A DNA stretch of 64,000 bases from Bacteroides ndongoniae (GCF_900108345.1 NZ_FNVV01000013.1:366143-430142), one strand, 5' to 3'. Numbered from the stretch's first letter, positions 24,796 through 34,706 are shown. Notes: generated from the sequence alone by a model not told the origin. Program-made: numbers and translations.

Positions 24796-26937
24796 TTAGA
24801 AACTCAGCACCACCCGGTCGCCCAATCGTTTAGCCATGATGCTCTGTACTTCGCGCAGTTCGCTGTAGCGCTGCATGATGGAGTTGCACTTTTCGTTGTC
24901 GTTGGCCACGGTGGGGTCTTGTAGGGCAAACATCATGTGCTTCAGTTCCTCGCTGACGATGGCATACTTGAAGTTGATCATCAGCGTGGGCACCAGTTCG
25001 TAGAGGCGTTCTTCGTCGGTGACAATTTTCTGGTTCTTCGAGTGGTACTTGCTCAGCTGGTATCGGCTGCTGACCAACTCGACAGTCAGTTTGCTGATGG
25101 CCGGGTCGGGATGGTTCAGGAAATAGCGTTCGGCAATGAAACCTTCGTCGTGCAGATGGGCGGCGGCTTCTGTCATAATCTGCCGGTGCAGTGGGTTGTG
25201 GAAGGCGAGTTCGTCTTCTTTCAGGTCGTTTATTACGTATTCGATGACGCTGACCGGAACTTCTTCGCCAGCTTCGTCGGTGGTGTTGCACATGACGCGT
25301 TCGCCGTAGCGTACAACCATTTGCAGAATCAACCGTTCGTATTTGTAGAACTCCCGTCCTTCCTTGCCTTCCTGTGGGATGAACGACTCGTATGCATCCG
25401 CCGGTAGGGCGGCTTCGGGCGGGAAGTCGGTTGGGGAATAGGGAGCAGGAGCCGTTTTCTGCGTAGGGCTGTCGGCGGCAGGTGCGGGAATGTCATCCGT
25501 CGGTGCGTTGGCAGCAGTTTGTGGCATGTCGCTGTTGGGCACGGTTGCGCTGTTGCCTGCGGGTGTGTTGGCTCTGGCAGCGGCGGCCCGGCGTTCGCGC
25601 TCGATGCGTTCGGCTTGCTGTTCGGCCTGTTTCTCGCGGCGTTTGGCCACTTCGTTCACCAGCAGGCGGTCTTCTACATGCAGCAGCTGGGCGCACTCCT
25701 TGATGTATACGTCGCGCACGATGGCTTCGGGTATTACCGAAATGCTTTGTACCAGATTGCTGATCAGTTCAGCCCGTTTGATGGGGTCACGTCCGGCATC
25801 CTTCAGCAGCAGATTAGTTTTGAAGCGGATAAAGTCCGTTTCGTGTTCGTTGATGAATGCCTGAAACTCGGTAGCGTTGTGCTTGCGGGCGAAAGAGTCG
25901 GGGTCGTCGCCGTCGGGCAGGAGGCACACTTTGATGTTCATGCCCTCTTCGAGTAACATGTCGATGCCTCGTATGGAGGCTTTGATACCGGCCGCATCGC
26001 CGTCGTAGAGCACGGTCATGTTGTTGGTGAAGCGGTGTATCATCTTGATTTGCTGTGTGGTCAGCGCTGTACCCGACGAAGCTACCACATTCTCCACACC
26101 GCTCTGGTGCATGGAGATGACGTCGGTATAACCTTCCACCAGGAAGCAACGGTCCTGCTTCACGATGGCCTGCTTGGCGAAGTAGATGCCATAGAGTTCG
26201 TTGCTCTTGTGATAGATTTCGCTTTCGGGCGAGTTGACGTACTTCACTTTGACGCCCTTGGTGGCAGCGGCCAGCACACGTCCGCCGAAGGCTACCACTT
26301 TGCCCGACAGCGTATGGACGGGGAAGATGACGCGTCCCCAGAAGCGGTCGCGCAGGCGGTGGTCGTCCGTCTCGTAACAGAGGCCGGTCTTCACCAGAAA
26401 CTCTTTCTTATATCCTTTCTTGAGGGCTTCTTGGGCAAAGGCATCGTGGCTATCGGTACAGTAACCCAGCTGGAACTTCTCGATGATGTCGTCGCGGAAG
26501 CCGCGGCTGTGGAAGTAGGCCATGCCGATGCTGCGTCCGTCCACGTGGTTGTGGAGGATGTTCTGGAAATAGTCGCGTGCAAACTGGTTGACGACAAAAA
26601 GACTTTCGCGTTCGCTTTGCGCCTGTTTTTCTTCGTTGGACAGTTCGCGTTCCTTGATTTCGATGCCGTACTTCCGGGCCAGGTAACGCAATGCCTCGGG
26701 ATAGGTCAGCTGTTCGTGCTCCATGATGAAGTGAACGGCGTTTCCACCCTTGCCGCAGGCAAAGCATTTGCAAAGCCCTTTCGAGGGAGATACGTAGAAA
26801 GAAGGTGTCTTATCGTCGTGGAAAGGACACAGGCCGACATAGTTCACTCCGCGTTTGCGCAGGGTGACGAAGTCGGACACGACATCGGTGATCTGTGCCG
26901 CGTCCATAATCCGGTCGATGGTTGCCTGGTCTATCAT
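24796..26937 (-). CDS. dnaG: DNA primase
   Basis: This encodes 713 residues that make RNA primers for replication. The N-terminal CHC2 zinc finger is intact (CPFHDDKTPSF through LCKCFACGKGG). The central catalytic region has the TOPRIM motifs VEGYTDVISMHQSG and LYDGDAAGIKASIRG, with LLPDGDDPDSF. An Ala/Pro/Thr-rich linker (about residues 455-515) leads to the C-terminal helicase-binding domain, which gives the somewhat long total. TATCTTTG on the minus strand at 26972-26979 provides a -7 element between it and the HAD gene. Confidence 0.95.
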   Translation of the reverse strand: MIDQATIDRIMDAAQITDVVSDFVTLRKRGVNYVGLCPFHDDKTPSFYVSPSKGLCKCFACGKGGNAVHFIMEHEQLTYPEALRYLARKYGIEIKERELSNEEKQAQSERESLFVVNQFARDYFQNILHNHVDGRSIGMAYFHSRGFRDDIIEKFQLGYCTDSHDAFAQEALKKGYKKEFLVKTGLCYETDDHRLRDRFWGRVIFPVHTLSGKVVAFGGRVLAAATKGVKVKYVNSPESEIYHKSNELYGIYFAKQAIVKQDRCFLVEGYTDVISMHQSGVENVVASSGTALTTQQIKMIHRFTNNMTVLYDGDAAGIKASIRGIDMLLEEGMNIKVCLLPDGDDPDSFARKHNATEFQAFINEHETDFIRFKTNLLLKDAGRDPIKRAELISNLVQSISVIPEAIVRDVYIKECAQLLHVEDRLLVNEVAKRREKQAEQQAERIERERRAAAARANTPAGNSATVPNSDMPQTAANAPTDDIPAPAADSPTQKTAPAPYSPTDFPPEAALPADAYESFIPQEGKEGREFYKYERLILQMVVRYGERVMCNTTDEAGEEVPVSVIEYVINDLKEDELAFHNPLHRQIMTEAAAHLHDEGFIAERYFLNHPDPAISKLTVELVSSRYQLSKYHSKNQKIVTDEERLYELVPTLMINFKYAIVSEELKHMMFALQDPTVANDNEKCNSIMQRYSELREVQSIMAKRLGDRVVLSF

Positions 26938-26971
26938 GATGGTAAGTCAGCTGTTTCCTTTAAACGTGGTG

Positions 26972-26979
26972 CAAAGATA
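26972..26979 (-). promoter_or_regulatory. -7 element of the dnaG promoter
   Basis: The minus strand reads TATCTTTG here, a perfect TAnnTTTG, 35 bases upstream of the dnaG start. The -33 position falls inside the 3' end of the upstream HAD gene. Confidence 0.5.
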
Positions 26980-26992
26980 GCCTTTTTTCGCT

Positions 26993-27724
26993 TTACTTCT
27001 TCAATGCGTCGAGCAGTTCTTGCCAGTTGTCGCAAAGTGCCTGCATGGAGGGGAACAGCAGGTTGGCACCTGCGTCGAGCAGTACCTGACCGTCGAGCGG
27101 GCCGGTATTGACAGCTATGGTGAAGATACCTGCGGCCACACCTGCCTGTACACCGATGGGAGCATTCTCGACGACGATAGCTTCGTGGGCCTGTACGCCG
27201 GCTTTCTCCAGTCCCATGAGGTAGGGCTCCGGATTTGGTTTACCGTATTTCACGTCGAAAGCTGTGACCATGTGGCTACGGTCGAACATACCGGGGAAGT
27301 TGTGCGTCAGGCGGTCCAGCAGCGAGTGTTGTCCGGAACCTGTCACCAAAACGGGGGTAATACCTGCCGCCTTGACCTTCTGCAGTGTTTCCCAAGCGCC
27401 CGGCATCCGTTCGGGTTCGGGGTGCGAGTTGAATTCCTTGCTCTTTTCAGCATAGATGCTTTCTATCAGTTCGGGGCTGGCGTCCTTGCCAAACTGGCGC
27501 TGATAGACGATGTTGATGGTCGAGGCACCGGTACGCCCTTCGTGCAGATAGGCTTCTTCGCGACTGAGGTGCAATCCGTGGCGTTCCATCACTTTGTGCC
27601 ACGCGTCGGCATGGTAGGGCATGGAGTTGAACAGTACACCGTCCATGTCGAACAGGGCGGCTTTCAGTTGCAAGTGGGGATAGCCGTGTTTCTGTAGATA
27701 GTCGGATATGGATTTTTCGAACAT
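26993..27724 (-). CDS. HAD-superfamily phosphatase, beta-phosphoglucomutase-like
   Basis: This encodes 243 residues of HAD subfamily IA. Motif I is LFDMDGVLFNSMPYHADAW with the nucleophile Asp, motif II is PVLVTGSGQ, motif III is the lysine in YGKPNPEPYLMGL, and motif IV is IVVENAPIGVQAGVAAG, with Glu-Asn in place of the usual Glu-Asp. The cap domain between them suggests a small sugar-phosphate substrate, but the exact one is not clear. It lies between pgi and dnaG on the same strand. Confidence 0.85.
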   Translation of the reverse strand: MFEKSISDYLQKHGYPHLQLKAALFDMDGVLFNSMPYHADAWHKVMERHGLHLSREEAYLHEGRTGASTINIVYQRQFGKDASPELIESIYAEKSKEFNSHPEPERMPGAWETLQKVKAAGITPVLVTGSGQHSLLDRLTHNFPGMFDRSHMVTAFDVKYGKPNPEPYLMGLEKAGVQAHEAIVVENAPIGVQAGVAAGIFTIAVNTGPLDGQVLLDAGANLLFPSMQALCDNWQELLDALKK

Positions 27725-27769
27725 AATAAGTTTTTAAGTTATACGGAATGAGGAGTTGGTAAACAACAG

Positions 27770-27859
27770 ACAGCGCAGACAAAGGCAGGAGGGGAAATGA
27801 TGTCTGTTCCGCTTTGCAGGGAACGGTGTTTTCCATCTCGCTGCGCTTGCCTGCGCTGT
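27770..27859. repeat. Inverted repeat between the HAD gene and pgi
   Basis: ACAGCGCAG (27770-27778) and CTGCGCTGT (27851-27859) form a perfect 9-bp inverted repeat around a smaller GTTCC/GGAAC hairpin. It lies just after pgi on the minus strand and may help terminate or attenuate transcription. Confidence 0.35.
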
Positions 27860-27875
27860 TATCAGTATCTGTCTT

Positions 27876-29213
27876 TTACAGTCTTGCTCGGATAGCCTTC
27901 GACTCTTCTTCGTAACCAGGCTTGTTCAGCAGAGCAAACATGTTCTTCTTGTAAGCTTCTACACCCGGTTGGTTGAACGGATTTACACCCAGCAGGATGC
28001 CGCTGATACCGCATGCCTTTTCAAAGAAGTACATCAGTCCGCCGATGCTTTCTTCGTCGAGAGCCGGAAGTACGACGCGCATGTTGGGTACACCGCCGTC
28101 TACGTGTGCCAGCTGTGTGCCGAGTTCGGCCATCTTGTTGACTTCGTCCACGTGTTTGCCGGCAAGGAAGTTCAGACCATCCAGATTGGCTTCGTCAGTC
28201 GGAACAGTCAGTTGGTGCTGAGTCTTTTCAACAGAGATAACGGTTTCGTAGATGGTACGTTCGCCTTCCTGAATCCATTGTCCCATAGAGTGCAGGTCGG
28301 TTGAGAAGTCAACGGCTGCGGGGAATATACCCTTCCCGTCTTTACCTTCTGATTCACCGTACAGCTGCTTCCACCATTCGTTGAAGTAGTGAAGTTTGGG
28401 GTTGAAGTTGACGAGTATCTCGATTTTCTTACCGTTCTTGTACAGTTCGTTGCGGGTAGCAGCGTACAAGGCGGCAGGGTTCTCAGCAAACGGAACATTA
28501 AGGCCGCAAGCCTTTTCCATAGCAGCTGCTCCGGCTACCAGTTTTTCGATGTCGAATCCGGCAACGGCGATAGGCAGCAGACCTACCGGTGTCAGTACCG
28601 AGAAACGTCCTCCTACATTGTCGGGGATGATGAATGATTTGTAACCTTCGCGGTCGGCTGTGACGCGGGCAGCACCTTTCTTGGCATCGGTGATGGCTAC
28701 AATTACTTTCTTAGCCATTTCTTTACCGAGCTGGTCCTCGCATTGCTTCTTCAGCAGGCGGAAAGCAAGAGCCGTTTCGGTAGTAGTACCCGACTTGGAG
28801 ATGTTGATAACACCGAATTTCTTTCCTTTCAGGTATTCGGTCAGTTCGTATAGATAATCTTCACCGATGTTGTGTCCGGCAAAAAGAATAACGGGGCCGT
28901 TCTTCTTTTCCTGCAACCAGGCGAAGCTGTTTGACATGGCCTCGATGACAGCACGTGCACCAAGGTAGCTTCCGCCAATACCGGCTACTACCACTACTTC
29001 GCAATTGTCGCGCAAAACTTGTGCGGTAGCTTTCAGGTCGGCCAAGTGTTCCGGCGTGATGGAAGAAGGCAGATGCAGCCAGCCAAGGAAGTCGTTACCC
29101 TTGCAGGTACCGTTTTCCAATGCTTCTTGTGCAGCCTTTACTTGGGCTTCGTAAGCGGAAATGCTTTCTTTGGAAACAAATCCAAAAGTTTTTTCAATGT
29201 TCAAACTAATCAT
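27876..29213 (-). CDS. pgi: Glucose-6-phosphate isomerase
   Basis: This encodes 445 residues, a shorter bacterial form of phosphoglucose isomerase interconverting glucose 6-phosphate and fructose 6-phosphate. The phosphate-binding segment [20 protein letters not shown] and [16 protein letters not shown] are diagnostic, along with [23 protein letters not shown] and, near the end, the active-site-lysine region [21 protein letters not shown]. It is separated from gpsA upstream by 80 bases. Confidence 0.96.
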   Translation of the reverse strand: MISLNIEKTFGFVSKESISAYEAQVKAAQEALENGTCKGNDFLGWLHLPSSITPEHLADLKATAQVLRDNCEVVVVAGIGGSYLGARAVIEAMSNSFAWLQEKKNGPVILFAGHNIGEDYLYELTEYLKGKKFGVINISKSGTTTETALAFRLLKKQCEDQLGKEMAKKVIVAITDAKKGAARVTADREGYKSFIIPDNVGGRFSVLTPVGLLPIAVAGFDIEKLVAGAAAMEKACGLNVPFAENPAALYAATRNELYKNGKKIEILVNFNPKLHYFNEWWKQLYGESEGKDGKGIFPAAVDFSTDLHSMGQWIQEGERTIYETVISVEKTQHQLTVPTDEANLDGLNFLAGKHVDEVNKMAELGTQLAHVDGGVPNMRVVLPALDEESIGGLMYFFEKACGISGILLGVNPFNQPGVEAYKKNMFALLNKPGYEEESKAIRARL

Positions 29214-29293
29214 AATATTCTAATTTTTAAGTTCGTAGGTTCTTTATTAGCCTTTACAGACATTGTGCATGGTCTGTCTGTCGGGTATGCATA

Positions 29294-30289
29294 TTACCGG
29301 AAAGAGTCTGTCAGCAGCTTGATTTCGATAGTTGGCGAAATGCGTTCGTACAGGATATTGTAGACGGCATCGAGGATAGGCATATTGACGTGATAGTGCC
29401 TGTTGATTTCCTTGATACACTTGGTGCCGTAATATCCTTCGGCTATCATTTCCATTTCTATCTGGGCGCTTTTGACGGAATATCCTTTACCAATCATGGT
29501 ACCGAACGTACGGTTACGGCTGAAGTTGGAGTAGCCGGTGACGAGCAAGTCGCCCAAATAGGCGGAGTCGTACACGTTTCTGTTCAGGGGATATACTGTT
29601 TGTAGGAAGCGGTTCATCTCTTGTACGGCATTCGACATAAGCACGGCCTGGAAGTTGTCGCCATATTTAAGTCCGCTGCATATACCAGCGGCAATGGCGT
29701 ACACATTCTTCAGCACCGAACTGTATTCGATGCCGGCCACATCGTTGCTGACGGAGGTCTTGATGAAACTGTTGGCCAGTTGCCGGGCAATGACGCAGGC
29801 TTTGGCTGTGTCGGGACAGGCTATGGTCAGGTACGAAAGACGTTCCAAAGCCACTTCTTCGGCATGGCAAGGTCCTGCCAGTACGGCAATGTTCTCGGCG
29901 GGCACGTTATACTCCTTGGTGAAGTATTCGGACACGATGAGGTTGTCGTCGGGGACAATACCTTTGATGGCGGTAATGATGAACTTGTCTTTGATTTTGG
30001 TCTTCAGTTTCTTCAGATGCGACTTCAGGTAGGGTGAAGGAGTCACGAAGATAAGGGTATCCGACTCTTTCACTACTTCATTAATATTGGAACTGAAGTT
30101 GATACGTTTGATATCAAACTTGACGCCAGTCAGGTAGGCAGGATTATGGCCGAGTCGTTTGAAATCGGCAATGCGGTCGTCGCGCCGCATGTACCAATTG
30201 ATTGACTCGGCTTGGGCTAACACCATCTTGGCGATGGCGGTAGCCCAACTTCCTCCGCCCATAATGGCTATCTTTCCGGGTAGTTTCAT
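29294..30289 (-). CDS. gpsA: Glycerol-3-phosphate dehydrogenase [NAD(P)+]
   Basis: This encodes 331 residues making sn-glycerol 3-phosphate from dihydroxyacetone phosphate for phospholipid synthesis. The N-terminal dinucleotide fold starts KIAIMGGGSWATAIAKM. AVLAGPCHAEEVALERLSYLTIAC and the catalytic-lysine region SSVLKNVYAIAAGICSGLKYGDNFQAVLM are conserved, as is SRNRTFGTMIGKG. It starts two bases after the lysS stop, so the two are translated from one message. Confidence 0.95.
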   Translation of the reverse strand: MKLPGKIAIMGGGSWATAIAKMVLAQAESINWYMRRDDRIADFKRLGHNPAYLTGVKFDIKRINFSSNINEVVKESDTLIFVTPSPYLKSHLKKLKTKIKDKFIITAIKGIVPDDNLIVSEYFTKEYNVPAENIAVLAGPCHAEEVALERLSYLTIACPDTAKACVIARQLANSFIKTSVSNDVAGIEYSSVLKNVYAIAAGICSGLKYGDNFQAVLMSNAVQEMNRFLQTVYPLNRNVYDSAYLGDLLVTGYSNFSRNRTFGTMIGKGYSVKSAQIEMEMIAEGYYGTKCIKEINRHYHVNMPILDAVYNILYERISPTIEIKLLTDSFR

Positions 30290-30291
30290 TA

Positions 30292-32022
30292 TTAATTCTT
30301 AATTCTGCCAATCCATTCCGTTACGTCGTTGACGGTCGGGTTGTTCAGCTCAAGTTTATATTTCTTGTTGATGCCACAGATGTCCATATGTAACTTTTGC
30401 GGGTTGACGTTGGCCATGTCGGCAATCTGGTTATAGCCGGCTTTCTGGATAACGGGTACCCATTCCTCGGGAATGCCGAGTTCGATGTACTTGGCTGGTG
30501 CATCCTTCGGAGTAACCTTTTCGGGACGCATCTGCGGGAAGAACAATACTTCCTGTATGAAGGCTTTTCCTGTCATCAACATAGTCAGACGGTCGATACC
30601 GATACCGATACCCGACGTAGGAGGCATACCATACTGCAGGGCTTTCAGGAAGTCCTGATCGATGAACATGGCTTCGTCGTCTCCCTTCTCGCTCAGGCGG
30701 AGCTGATCTTTGAAACGCTCTTCTTGATCTATCGGGTCGTTCAGCTCGCTGTATGCGTTGGCCAGTTCCTTTCCGTTTACCATTAGTTCGAAGCGTTCGG
30801 TCAGGCCGGGTTTGCTGCGGTGCATCTTGGTGAGCGGGCTCATTTCGACAGGATAGTCGGTGATGAAAGTAGGCTGTATGAAGGTGCCTTCGCAGAATTC
30901 GCCGAAGATTTCGTCAATCAGCTTGCCCTTGCCCATGGTATCGTCGATCTCCATCTTCAGCTCACGGCAGATCTGACGGATTTCGTCTTCACTCTTGCCT
31001 TCGAGGTCATATCCAGTCTTTTCCTTGATGGCTTCGAGGATAGGCAGACGGCGGTAAGGAGCTTTGAAGCTGATGGTCTTACCGTCAATCTGTGTTTCGG
31101 TGCAACCGTTTACAGCGATACAGATGCGCTCCAGTAACTTCTCGGTGAAGCTCATCATCCAGTTATAGTCTTTATATTGTACGTACAGCTCCATGCAGGT
31201 GAATTCGGGGTTATGGTTTTTGTCCATACCTTCGTTGCGGAAGTTCTTACCGATTTCGTACACACCTTCGAAACCGCCTACGATGAGGCGTTTCAGATAG
31301 AGCTCTGTTGCAATACGCAGATACAGGTCGATATCGAGCGAGTTGTGGTGGGTGATGAACGGACGGGCACTTGCTCCTCCGGGGATAGATTGCAGGATGG
31401 GAGTCTCGACTTCGGTATAGCCGGCTTCATCGAGCACGGCACGCATGGTCGATATGACTTTCGAGCGCTTCAGGAATGTTTCCTTCACACCGTCGTTCAC
31501 AATGAGGTCGACATAGCGTTGGCGATAACGCAATTCGGGGTCTTCGAACGAGTCGTAGGCTACTCCATCTTTATATTTTACGATAGGCAGCGGCTTGAGG
31601 CTTTTGGCCAGTACAGTCAGCTTTTTGGCATGTACGCTGATTTCGCCCATTTGGGTACGGAATACGAAGCCTTCGATGCCGATAAAGTCGCCCAAGTCGA
31701 GCAAACGTTTGAACACGGTGTTGTACATGTCTTTGTTTTCATCGGGGCAGATGTCATCGCGGGTGATGTATACCTGGATACGTCCTTTGGAATCCTGTAG
31801 TTCGATGAAGGATGCTTTTCCCATGACGCGACGGCTCATCATACGTCCGGCAATGCTTACCTGACGCGGTTCGTCATCGTCTTTAAATTCAGCTTTTATG
31901 TCGGTCGAGAAAGCGTTGGTTACATACTCTGCTGCGGGATAGGGCTCGATGCCCATCGCGCGAAGTTCATTCATGCTGTTGCGGCGAATGATTTCCTGTT
32001 CACTTAGTTCTAAAACGTTCAT
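30292..32022 (-). CDS. lysS: Lysyl-tRNA synthetase, class II
   Basis: This encodes 576 residues charging tRNA-Lys. An N-terminal OB-fold anticodon-binding domain (VSIAGRMMSRRVMGKASFIELQDSKGRIQVYI) is followed by the class II catalytic core: motif 2 FRNEGMDKNHNPEFTCMELY and motif 3 GIGIGIDRLTMLMTG. A C-terminal extension of ~70 residues (EWVPVIQKAGYNQIADMANVNPQKLHMDI) is typical of Bacteroidetes LysRS. I placed the start at MNVLELSEQE; upstream codons to 32052 lie inside the promoter (TACTTTTG on the minus strand at 32050-32057). Confidence 0.95.
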   Translation of the reverse strand: MNVLELSEQEIIRRNSMNELRAMGIEPYPAAEYVTNAFSTDIKAEFKDDDEPRQVSIAGRMMSRRVMGKASFIELQDSKGRIQVYITRDDICPDENKDMYNTVFKRLLDLGDFIGIEGFVFRTQMGEISVHAKKLTVLAKSLKPLPIVKYKDGVAYDSFEDPELRYRQRYVDLIVNDGVKETFLKRSKVISTMRAVLDEAGYTEVETPILQSIPGGASARPFITHHNSLDIDLYLRIATELYLKRLIVGGFEGVYEIGKNFRNEGMDKNHNPEFTCMELYVQYKDYNWMMSFTEKLLERICIAVNGCTETQIDGKTISFKAPYRRLPILEAIKEKTGYDLEGKSEDEIRQICRELKMEIDDTMGKGKLIDEIFGEFCEGTFIQPTFITDYPVEMSPLTKMHRSKPGLTERFELMVNGKELANAYSELNDPIDQEERFKDQLRLSEKGDDEAMFIDQDFLKALQYGMPPTSGIGIGIDRLTMLMTGKAFIQEVLFFPQMRPEKVTPKDAPAKYIELGIPEEWVPVIQKAGYNQIADMANVNPQKLHMDICGINKKYKLELNNPTVNDVTEWIGRIKN

Positions 32023-32049
32023 ATCGTTAAATTTCACTCTATTTGGGTA

Positions 32050-32057
32050 CAAAAGTA
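32050..32057 (-). promoter_or_regulatory. -7 element of the lysS-gpsA promoter
   Basis: The minus strand reads TACTTTTG here, matching TAnnTTTG. Transcription would start about 20 bases before the lysS ATG. The -33 region lacks a clear TTTG. Confidence 0.45.
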
Positions 32058-32187
32058 CGAAACATTTTTTTAATAATACTATTTTTTGTCTCGAAATGAC
32101 GCCAAAGGGACGCCTTATCTATGCTCTTTGTTTTTTTATTCTCTATTTTTAACCTTTTGTTTACACTTCTACCCGATGAAAAAGAAG

Positions 32188-32195
32188 TAACTTTG
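32188..32195 (+). promoter_or_regulatory. -7 element of the MATE exporter promoter
   Basis: TAACTTTG matches TAnnTTTG perfectly, 28 bases before the MATE ATG. A TTTG lies at 32156-32159, but the spacing of 28 bp is longer than usual. Confidence 0.45.
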
Positions 32196-32222
32196 CGCCC
32201 GGATTGAATAAATGAGAAAGAT

Positions 32223-33599
32223 ATGACAGGACAACAAAAGACACCCACGGCGTTGGGTACTGAAAACATTGGTAAACTTCTGATGCAGTATGCCGTTCCG
32301 GCTATTATCGCAATGACTGCTTCTTCACTGTACAACATGGTAGATAGTATCTTTATCGGACACGGAGTTGGGCCGATGGCTATTTCCGGTCTGGCTCTTA
32401 CCTTCCCGTTGATGAACCTGGCTGCGGCTTTCGGGTCGCTGGTGGGTGTGGGAGCGTCTACACTGATATCGGTCAAGCTCGGACAGAGAGACTATCAGAC
32501 GGCGCAGCGGGTGCTGGGCAATGTGCTGGTGCTGAATATTCTGCTGGGTGTAGGATTTACGTTGGTGGTGATGCCGTTTCTGGACCCGATACTTTACTTC
32601 TTTGGCGGCAGTGACGAGACGGTGCCTTATGCTCGCGATTATATGGAGATTATTTTGCTGGGCAATGCCGTGACGCATTTGTATCTCGGACTGAATTCGG
32701 TGCTGCGTTCGGCCGGCCATCCGCAGAAGGCCATGTATGCAACGATAGCTACGGTGGTGATTAATACGATTCTCGACCCGTTGTTCATTTACGGTTTGGA
32801 CATGGGTATCCGTGGGGCGGCTGTGGCTACTATTCTGGCTCAGATCATTGCCCTTATGTGGCAGTTCAGGCTGTTCAGCAATCGTGACGAACTGCTTCAT
32901 TTCCATCGGGGGATTTTCCGGTTGAAACGTAAGATTGTGTTCGATTCACTGGCCATCGGTATGTCGCCGTTTCTGATGAATGTGGCTGCTTGCTTTATCG
33001 TTATCCTTATCAACCAGGGACTGAAACGGTATGGGGGCGACCTGGCTATCGGTGCTTTCGGCATTGTGAACCGTTTGGTATATATTGTGGTGATGATTGT
33101 GATGGGACTGAATCAGGGCATGCAGCCGATAGCCGGATATAACTACGGTGCCCGACTTTATCCGCGTGTGACAAAGGTGCTGAAGCTGACTATTGTTTAC
33201 GCCACGGCAGTTACGACGTTCGGCTTTGTGGTGGGCATGGCGGTACCCCGGTTGGTGGTAAGCATTTTTACGTCCGATGCTGAACTGATCGATCTGTCGG
33301 CTCGCGGATTGCGCATCATTGTGATGTTCTTCCCCATAATTGGTTTTCAGATGGTGACTGCCAACTTTTTCCAAAGTATCGGGATGGCGGGGAAGGCCAT
33401 TTTCCTGTCTTTGTCGCGTCAGTTGCTGATTTTGCTTCCCTGCCTGCTGATTTTGCCCCGCTTCTGGGGGGCCGACGGAGTGTGGTTCAGTATGCCGGTT
33501 TCTGATTTTCTGGCCAGTCTGGTGGCGGCCTTCATGTTGATTTGGCAATTCCGCAAGTTCAAGTCGGCTGCAGCTGCGTCAGATGCAACAATGGGGTGA
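32223..33599 (+). CDS. MATE-family efflux transporter
   Basis: This encodes 458 residues with about twelve membrane helices in two homologous halves, typical of cation-coupled multidrug and toxin exporters. The N-terminus (GTENIGKLLMQYAVPAIIAMTASSLYNMVDSIFIGHGVGPMAISGLAL) is the conserved MATE start, and VIMGLNQGMQPIAGYNYGARLY-type sequence marks the second half (residues about 295-315). Substrate cannot be read from sequence. It is divergent from lysS and is followed by its own 80-base gap. Confidence 0.93.
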   Translation: MTGQQKTPTALGTENIGKLLMQYAVPAIIAMTASSLYNMVDSIFIGHGVGPMAISGLALTFPLMNLAAAFGSLVGVGASTLISVKLGQRDYQTAQRVLGNVLVLNILLGVGFTLVVMPFLDPILYFFGGSDETVPYARDYMEIILLGNAVTHLYLGLNSVLRSAGHPQKAMYATIATVVINTILDPLFIYGLDMGIRGAAVATILAQIIALMWQFRLFSNRDELLHFHRGIFRLKRKIVFDSLAIGMSPFLMNVAACFIVILINQGLKRYGGDLAIGAFGIVNRLVYIVVMIVMGLNQGMQPIAGYNYGARLYPRVTKVLKLTIVYATAVTTFGFVVGMAVPRLVVSIFTSDAELIDLSARGLRIIVMFFPIIGFQMVTANFFQSIGMAGKAIFLSLSRQLLILLPCLLILPRFWGADGVWFSMPVSDFLASLVAAFMLIWQFRKFKSAAAASDATMG

Positions 33600-33644
33600 G
33601 CAACCTTTTTCTTACTTTTTGATGGTGTTTTCCTTCAGAATATA

Positions 33645-33652
33645 TATATTTG
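33645..33652 (+). promoter_or_regulatory. -7 element of the cytidylate-kinase-like gene
   Basis: TATATTTG matches TAnnTTTG and lies 27 bases before the ATG at 33680. A TTTG at 33618-33621 gives a 23-bp spacer, slightly long. Confidence 0.45.
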
Positions 33653-33679
33653 CTAGTGCAATAAAACTGAAAATAGATT

Positions 33680-34303
33680 ATGGATAAATTTGTAGTCAAT
33701 ATAGGGCGTCAGTTGGGTAGCGGCGGACGCGAAATCGGCGAGAAACTGTCCCGGCGTTTAGGTATCGATTTTTATGACAAAGAGCTTATCAACCTGGCTT
33801 CGGAGGAGAGTGGCCTGTGCCGTGAGTTTTTCGAAAAGGCTGATGAGAAAGCTTCGCAAGGCATGGTGGGAGGCATATTCGGGATGCGTTTCCCGTTCTT
33901 TAGCGATGGTGTGCTTCCGTCGATGAACTGTTTAAGCAACGATGCCCTGTTCAAGGTGCAGAGCGACGTCATCAGGAAGCTGGCTGCGGAGAAGTCGTGC
34001 CTTTTCGTGGGACGCTGTGCCGACTACATCCTGCGCGACAATCCGCGTTGTGTCAACGTGTTTGTATCGGCTTCGCGCGAGGACCGCATCGCGCGTCTGT
34101 GCCGTTTGCATGGCATTTCTGAAAACGAAGCCGAGGAAATGATGAACCGTGCCGATAAGAAGCGTTCGGAGTATTATAATTATTATAGTTATAAGACGTG
34201 GGGAATGGCTTCGACTTATCATCTGTGCATCGACTCTTCCGTACTTGGCATCGAGAAGACGGTGGACTTTATCGAAGAGTTTGTCCGCCTGAAACTGAAG
34301 TGA
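33680..34303 (+). CDS. Cytidylate kinase-like family protein
   Basis: This encodes 207 residues of the AAA_26/cytidylate-kinase-like family. The nucleotide-binding loop is the atypical GRQLGSGGREIGEKLSRRLG near residue 9, followed by FYDKELINLASEESGL. LFVGRCADYIL and VFVSASREDRIARL are typical, as is DKKRSEYYNYYSYKTWG, with lid arginines. These are P-loop kinases separate from the true Cmk; their substrate is not established. It ends before the 22-bp tandem repeat at 34440. Confidence 0.85.
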   Translation: MDKFVVNIGRQLGSGGREIGEKLSRRLGIDFYDKELINLASEESGLCREFFEKADEKASQGMVGGIFGMRFPFFSDGVLPSMNCLSNDALFKVQSDVIRKLAAEKSCLFVGRCADYILRDNPRCVNVFVSASREDRIARLCRLHGISENEAEEMMNRADKKRSEYYNYYSYKTWGMASTYHLCIDSSVLGIEKTVDFIEEFVRLKLK

Positions 34304-34439
34304 TGCCGAAAGCGCTGGCGTGCGCTGTGCGAAGGTTTCGTATAATAACTGTAAGTAAGTCTTTTTCTTACGCTCACAGACTCTTCGGGTGAATTCGCAA
34401 TCTGCTGATTCTGAGGATTCTGTGTCCTCTGCTCGATGC

Positions 34440-34533
34440 TATACGACTTAGAGTGCCTCAGTATACGACTTAGACCCCCTAAGTATACGACTGAGGGTAT
34501 CTCGGTATACGACTGTGATACCCTCAGTCTTTT
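34440..34533 (+). repeat. Four 22-bp tandem repeats forming a terminator hairpin
   Basis: ATACGACT recurs at 34441, 34463, 34485 and 34507, a strict 22-bp period; unit 1 reads ATACGACTTAGAGTGCCTCA. The last two units form a perfect 13-bp inverted repeat, GACTGAGGGTATC (34489-34501) and GATACCCTCAGTC (34517-34529), followed by TTTTAC, so the array's end can act as a terminator for the kinase-like gene. The sequence differs from the other 11/22-bp arrays in this window. Confidence 0.75.
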
Positions 34534-34562
34534 ACTTTCTTTGGGTGTAAAAGATTATGAAT

Positions 34563-34706
34563 GCTCCGGATGATACGGAGCGTAAAAAGAGGGTGTCAAA
34601 CTCAAAAATGGCTGGTATATTATAGATTTTAGGCACGGACTACACAGAAAAACACAGGGAAAGGAATAAGAATAATCCGTGAAATTCAGTGTAATCCGTG
34701 CCTAAA
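34563..34706. terminator. Hairpin and 18-bp inverted repeat between convergent genes
   Basis: GCTCCG/CGGAGC forms a small hairpin at 34563-34581. TTTAGGCACGGACTACAC (34628-34645) and GTGTAATCCGTGCCTAAA (34689-34706) then make an 18-bp inverted repeat with one mismatch. It sits between the 3' ends of the kinase-like gene and the minus-strand transporter, so a bidirectional terminator is likely. No gene is seen in 34304-34764. Confidence 0.55.
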
